The notes under the pieces are model-generated. The model was not told the DNA's origin and did no database searches. It saw only the letters and a program-made list of their open reading frames with translations. Position numbers and translations under genes: made by a program. A stretch of 64,000 nt of DNA, from the NCBI RefSeq assembly GCF_900142695.1, contig NZ_FRBU01000008.1:56393-120392 (forward strand), in the 5' to 3' direction. The DNA comes from Flavobacterium xanthum (GTDB taxonomy: Bacteria > Bacteroidota > Bacteroidia > Flavobacteriales > Flavobacteriaceae). Each line of letters opens with the position of its first letter. Position 1 is the first letter of the stretch. Positions 62,310 to 64,000 of this stretch are shown here, in pieces.

Positions 62310-63593
62310 ATGAAAAAGATTTACATGAAAAAAAACGATCCATATTCAGCGTTACGTTATAAAGAATTTAATATTTTTTTGTTGTTGCGTTTCGCGATGG
62401 TATTTGGCTGGTCGATGCAATTTATCGTTATTGAATGGGAAGTGTACAGCTTGACCAAAAATCCATTATCTCTAGGTATGATTGGACTAATGGAAGTCAT
62501 TCCGGCTATTTCGATGGCACTATTTGCTGGACATATTGTTGACCAAAAGGAAAAAAAAGGATTACTCTTGAAATGCATCTTAGGATTTTCAATCATCAGT
62601 TTAGGATTGTTTTTATTTACGTGGCCCCCTTTTATAAAAGATTTCTCTACCAAAACTATTTTATATTCTATTTACTTTTTTGTGTTTTTAGGCGGATTAG
62701 TTCGTGCTTTTCTTGGTCCTACTATATTTTCTCTTTTGGCATTGATTGTTCCAAAAAAAATATATCCTAATGCTGCCACTTGGAGTAGTTCTGTTTGGCA
62801 AATAAGTTCCGTTTTAGGACCTGCGGTAGCGGGTTTTTCGATCAATTGGATCGGAGTTCATTGGTCCATGTCTGTTGTTTTAGTATGTTCACTTCTTGCT
62901 TTAACTGCCTTAACCCAAATTGCGACCAAGCCCATTTTGAATCCAAAAATTGGTGAGCCTATAATGGACAGTTTAAAAGAAGGTGTGAAATTTGTTTTCT
63001 ACAATAAAACGATTCTTGGCGCTTTATCATTGGATATGATAGCGGTTCTTTTTGGAGGTGCCGTTGCGTTACTGCCCATATTTGCACAAGATATTTTGAA
63101 GGTGGGACCAGAAGGATTTGGTGTTTTGAGAGCGGCTCCAGCTGTTGGTGCTTTTTTAATGCTGATTATTTCCGCTTATATTCCGTTTACGAAGAATGCA
63201 GGAATGAAACTCTTATCAGCCATTTTTGCCTTTGGAATTTGCATTATCGTTTTTGGACTTTCTTCTGTTTTTTGGTTGTCCGTAGCCGCTTTATTTTTAA
63301 GTGGTGTTTTTGATGGGATTTCGGTAGTGATACGGCAAACCATTTTGCAATTAAAAACTCCTGATCACATGCGAGGACGCGTTGCAGCTGTGAATTCTAT
63401 ATTTGTAGGTTCGTCCAATGAATTAGGTGCTTTTGAAAGTGGCTTAACTGCAAAATTGATGGGAACTGTTAATGCAGTGATCTTTGGCGGAAGCATGACA
63501 CTGATTACCGTGTTTCTTACCGGTGCCGTATCCCCTACTTTTAGAAAACTGGACTTACAAAAAGATGTGGAAGAGCATGAAAAGAGCGAATAA
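62310..63593 (+). CDS. MFS transporter
   Basis: A 427-residue membrane protein with about twelve hydrophobic segments. It begins MKKIYMKKNDPYSALRYKEF and contains FAMVFGWSMQFIVIEWEVYSL, MEVIPAISMALFAGHIVDQKEKKGLL (a short basic motif A-like loop), LGPAVAGFSINW and MRGRVAAVNSIFVGSSNELGAFESG, the last being typical of the EntS/DHA3 branch of drug and siderophore exporters. Substrate unknown. An alternative start five codons later is possible. It is followed by 96 bases to the IS66 fragment. Confidence 0.9.
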   Translation: MKKIYMKKNDPYSALRYKEFNIFLLLRFAMVFGWSMQFIVIEWEVYSLTKNPLSLGMIGLMEVIPAISMALFAGHIVDQKEKKGLLLKCILGFSIISLGLFLFTWPPFIKDFSTKTILYSIYFFVFLGGLVRAFLGPTIFSLLALIVPKKIYPNAATWSSSVWQISSVLGPAVAGFSINWIGVHWSMSVVLVCSLLALTALTQIATKPILNPKIGEPIMDSLKEGVKFVFYNKTILGALSLDMIAVLFGGAVALLPIFAQDILKVGPEGFGVLRAAPAVGAFLMLIISAYIPFTKNAGMKLLSAIFAFGICIIVFGLSSVFWLSVAALFLSGVFDGISVVIRQTILQLKTPDHMRGRVAAVNSIFVGSSNELGAFESGLTAKLMGTVNAVIFGGSMTLITVFLTGAVSPTFRKLDLQKDVEEHEKSE

Positions 63594-63689
63594 ATGCGAT
63601 TTCAGTGAAAGCGAAACAGTAATTGTTTGTATCCACCCGAGCAACTACATATTGTTTAGTTCAATAAGATTAATGATAGGAGCGTAATT

Positions 63690-64000
63690 TTACAATGGTT
63701 TAGATTCCGCTAGCTGCTTGTAATTGTGGGGATACAGGTCTTTAATATTCTTGTGGTTTATAGATTGGATATTCTCAAGGGTATATTTTAGCCACTCAAA
63801 AGGATTTACGTTATGCTTTTTGCAGTTAGAAAAAAAGGTATAGGCCATAGCCGCTCTTTGAGCAGCATCGTGCGATCCGGCAAAAAGATAATTCTTTCTA
63901 CCCAGGGCCACTGGTCTGATTGCATTTTCCACCAGATTATTATCTATTTGCAAGTTACCATCTAATAGGTATGCCGATAAATTATCCCATCTTGTTTGAG
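63690..64000 (-). mobile_element. IS66 family transposase, C-terminal part (5' end outside window)
   Basis: The minus-strand frame is open from the window edge to the stop at 63690. It reads TRWDNLSAYLLDGNLQIDNN, then LVENAIRPVALGRKNYLFAGSHDAAQ, then MAYTFFSNCKKHNVNPFEWL, which is the highly conserved C-terminal region of IS66 transposases with its final catalytic glutamate (NxxENAIRP). The gene is not truncated at this end, so an intact copy may lie beyond the edge. The IS end itself should lie within about 100 bases after the stop; I could not fix the terminal inverted repeat with confidence. Confidence 0.92.

Overview
The window comes from a low-GC Bacteroidota genome, most likely Flavobacterium or a close relative in the Flavobacteriaceae. 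This rests on several signs: type IX secretion (T9SS) sorting domains of both type A and type B; TonB-dependent receptors with a carboxypeptidase-like plug extension; the family-specific genes DUF4296, DUF4271 and DUF3098; promoter elements of the form TAnnTTTG; very weak Shine-Dalgarno sequences; and many short intergenic hairpin repeats. The window is mostly ordinary chromosome. It ends inside an IS66 transposase. I found no tRNA, rRNA, CRISPR array or prophage.

Layout. 1-4.3 kb: a minus-strand operon (HupE/UreJ membrane protein, dCMP deaminase, S41 protease), then a TerB-like protein convergent with fructose-bisphosphatase. 4.5-11.2 kb: an acetyltransferase, aspartate kinase, a giant outer-membrane protein and a MurG-like glycosyltransferase. 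11.2-17.8 kb: a PhoR/PhoB-like two-component pair, divergent from a TonB receptor, a beta-helix lipoprotein and a tiny protein that is little more than a T9SS type A sorting domain. 17.9-25.9 kb: an acyl-protein-ligase-like enzyme, a RelE-type toxin-antitoxin pair, tyrS, an epimerase, an operon of glycosyltransferase, dihydroorotase and DUF4296, and DUF4271 with hemD. 26-33.9 kb: an Lrp regulator, a zinc peptidase, leuS with an unusual insertion, and the ftsX-DUF3098-uppP-truB operon. 34-37.3 kb: a thioredoxin-like protein, a patatin phospholipase, and pyrH-frr.

37.3-40.5 kb is the most unusual stretch. It holds a lipoprotein with a C-terminal HEXXH metallopeptidase motif, a second lipoprotein 10 bases downstream (possible immunity partner) and a 46-residue membrane peptide. 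The segment is bracketed by the real 3' end and terminator of frr and a diverged second copy of that end. It therefore looks like an inserted cassette, possibly carrying a toxin-immunity pair.

40.6-47.2 kb: a YbjQ-family protein, a guanidinium-exporter-like SMR protein with a Kef-type antiporter, an MMPL/RND exporter with a coiled-coil lipoprotein, and a SpoU methyltransferase. 47.9-51.8 kb: a 1280-residue T9SS type B surface protein with six internal repeats, flanked by two copies of a dispersed repeat. 52-64 kb: asnS, rpoN, a Uma2-type nuclease, tdk, an acidic protein of unknown role, rsmI with a flavin oxidoreductase and HopJ-like protein, recJ, an MFS transporter, and the IS66 fragment.

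For many genes the longest open frame overstates the protein. I moved starts downstream where conserved N-termini or a TAnnTTTG promoter element made this clear (tyrS, the epimerase, leuS, the thioredoxin-like protein, the MMPL exporter, asnS, rsmI, the SpoU methyltransferase and the YbjQ-family protein). All family assignments come from motif recognition by eye; no database search was run.
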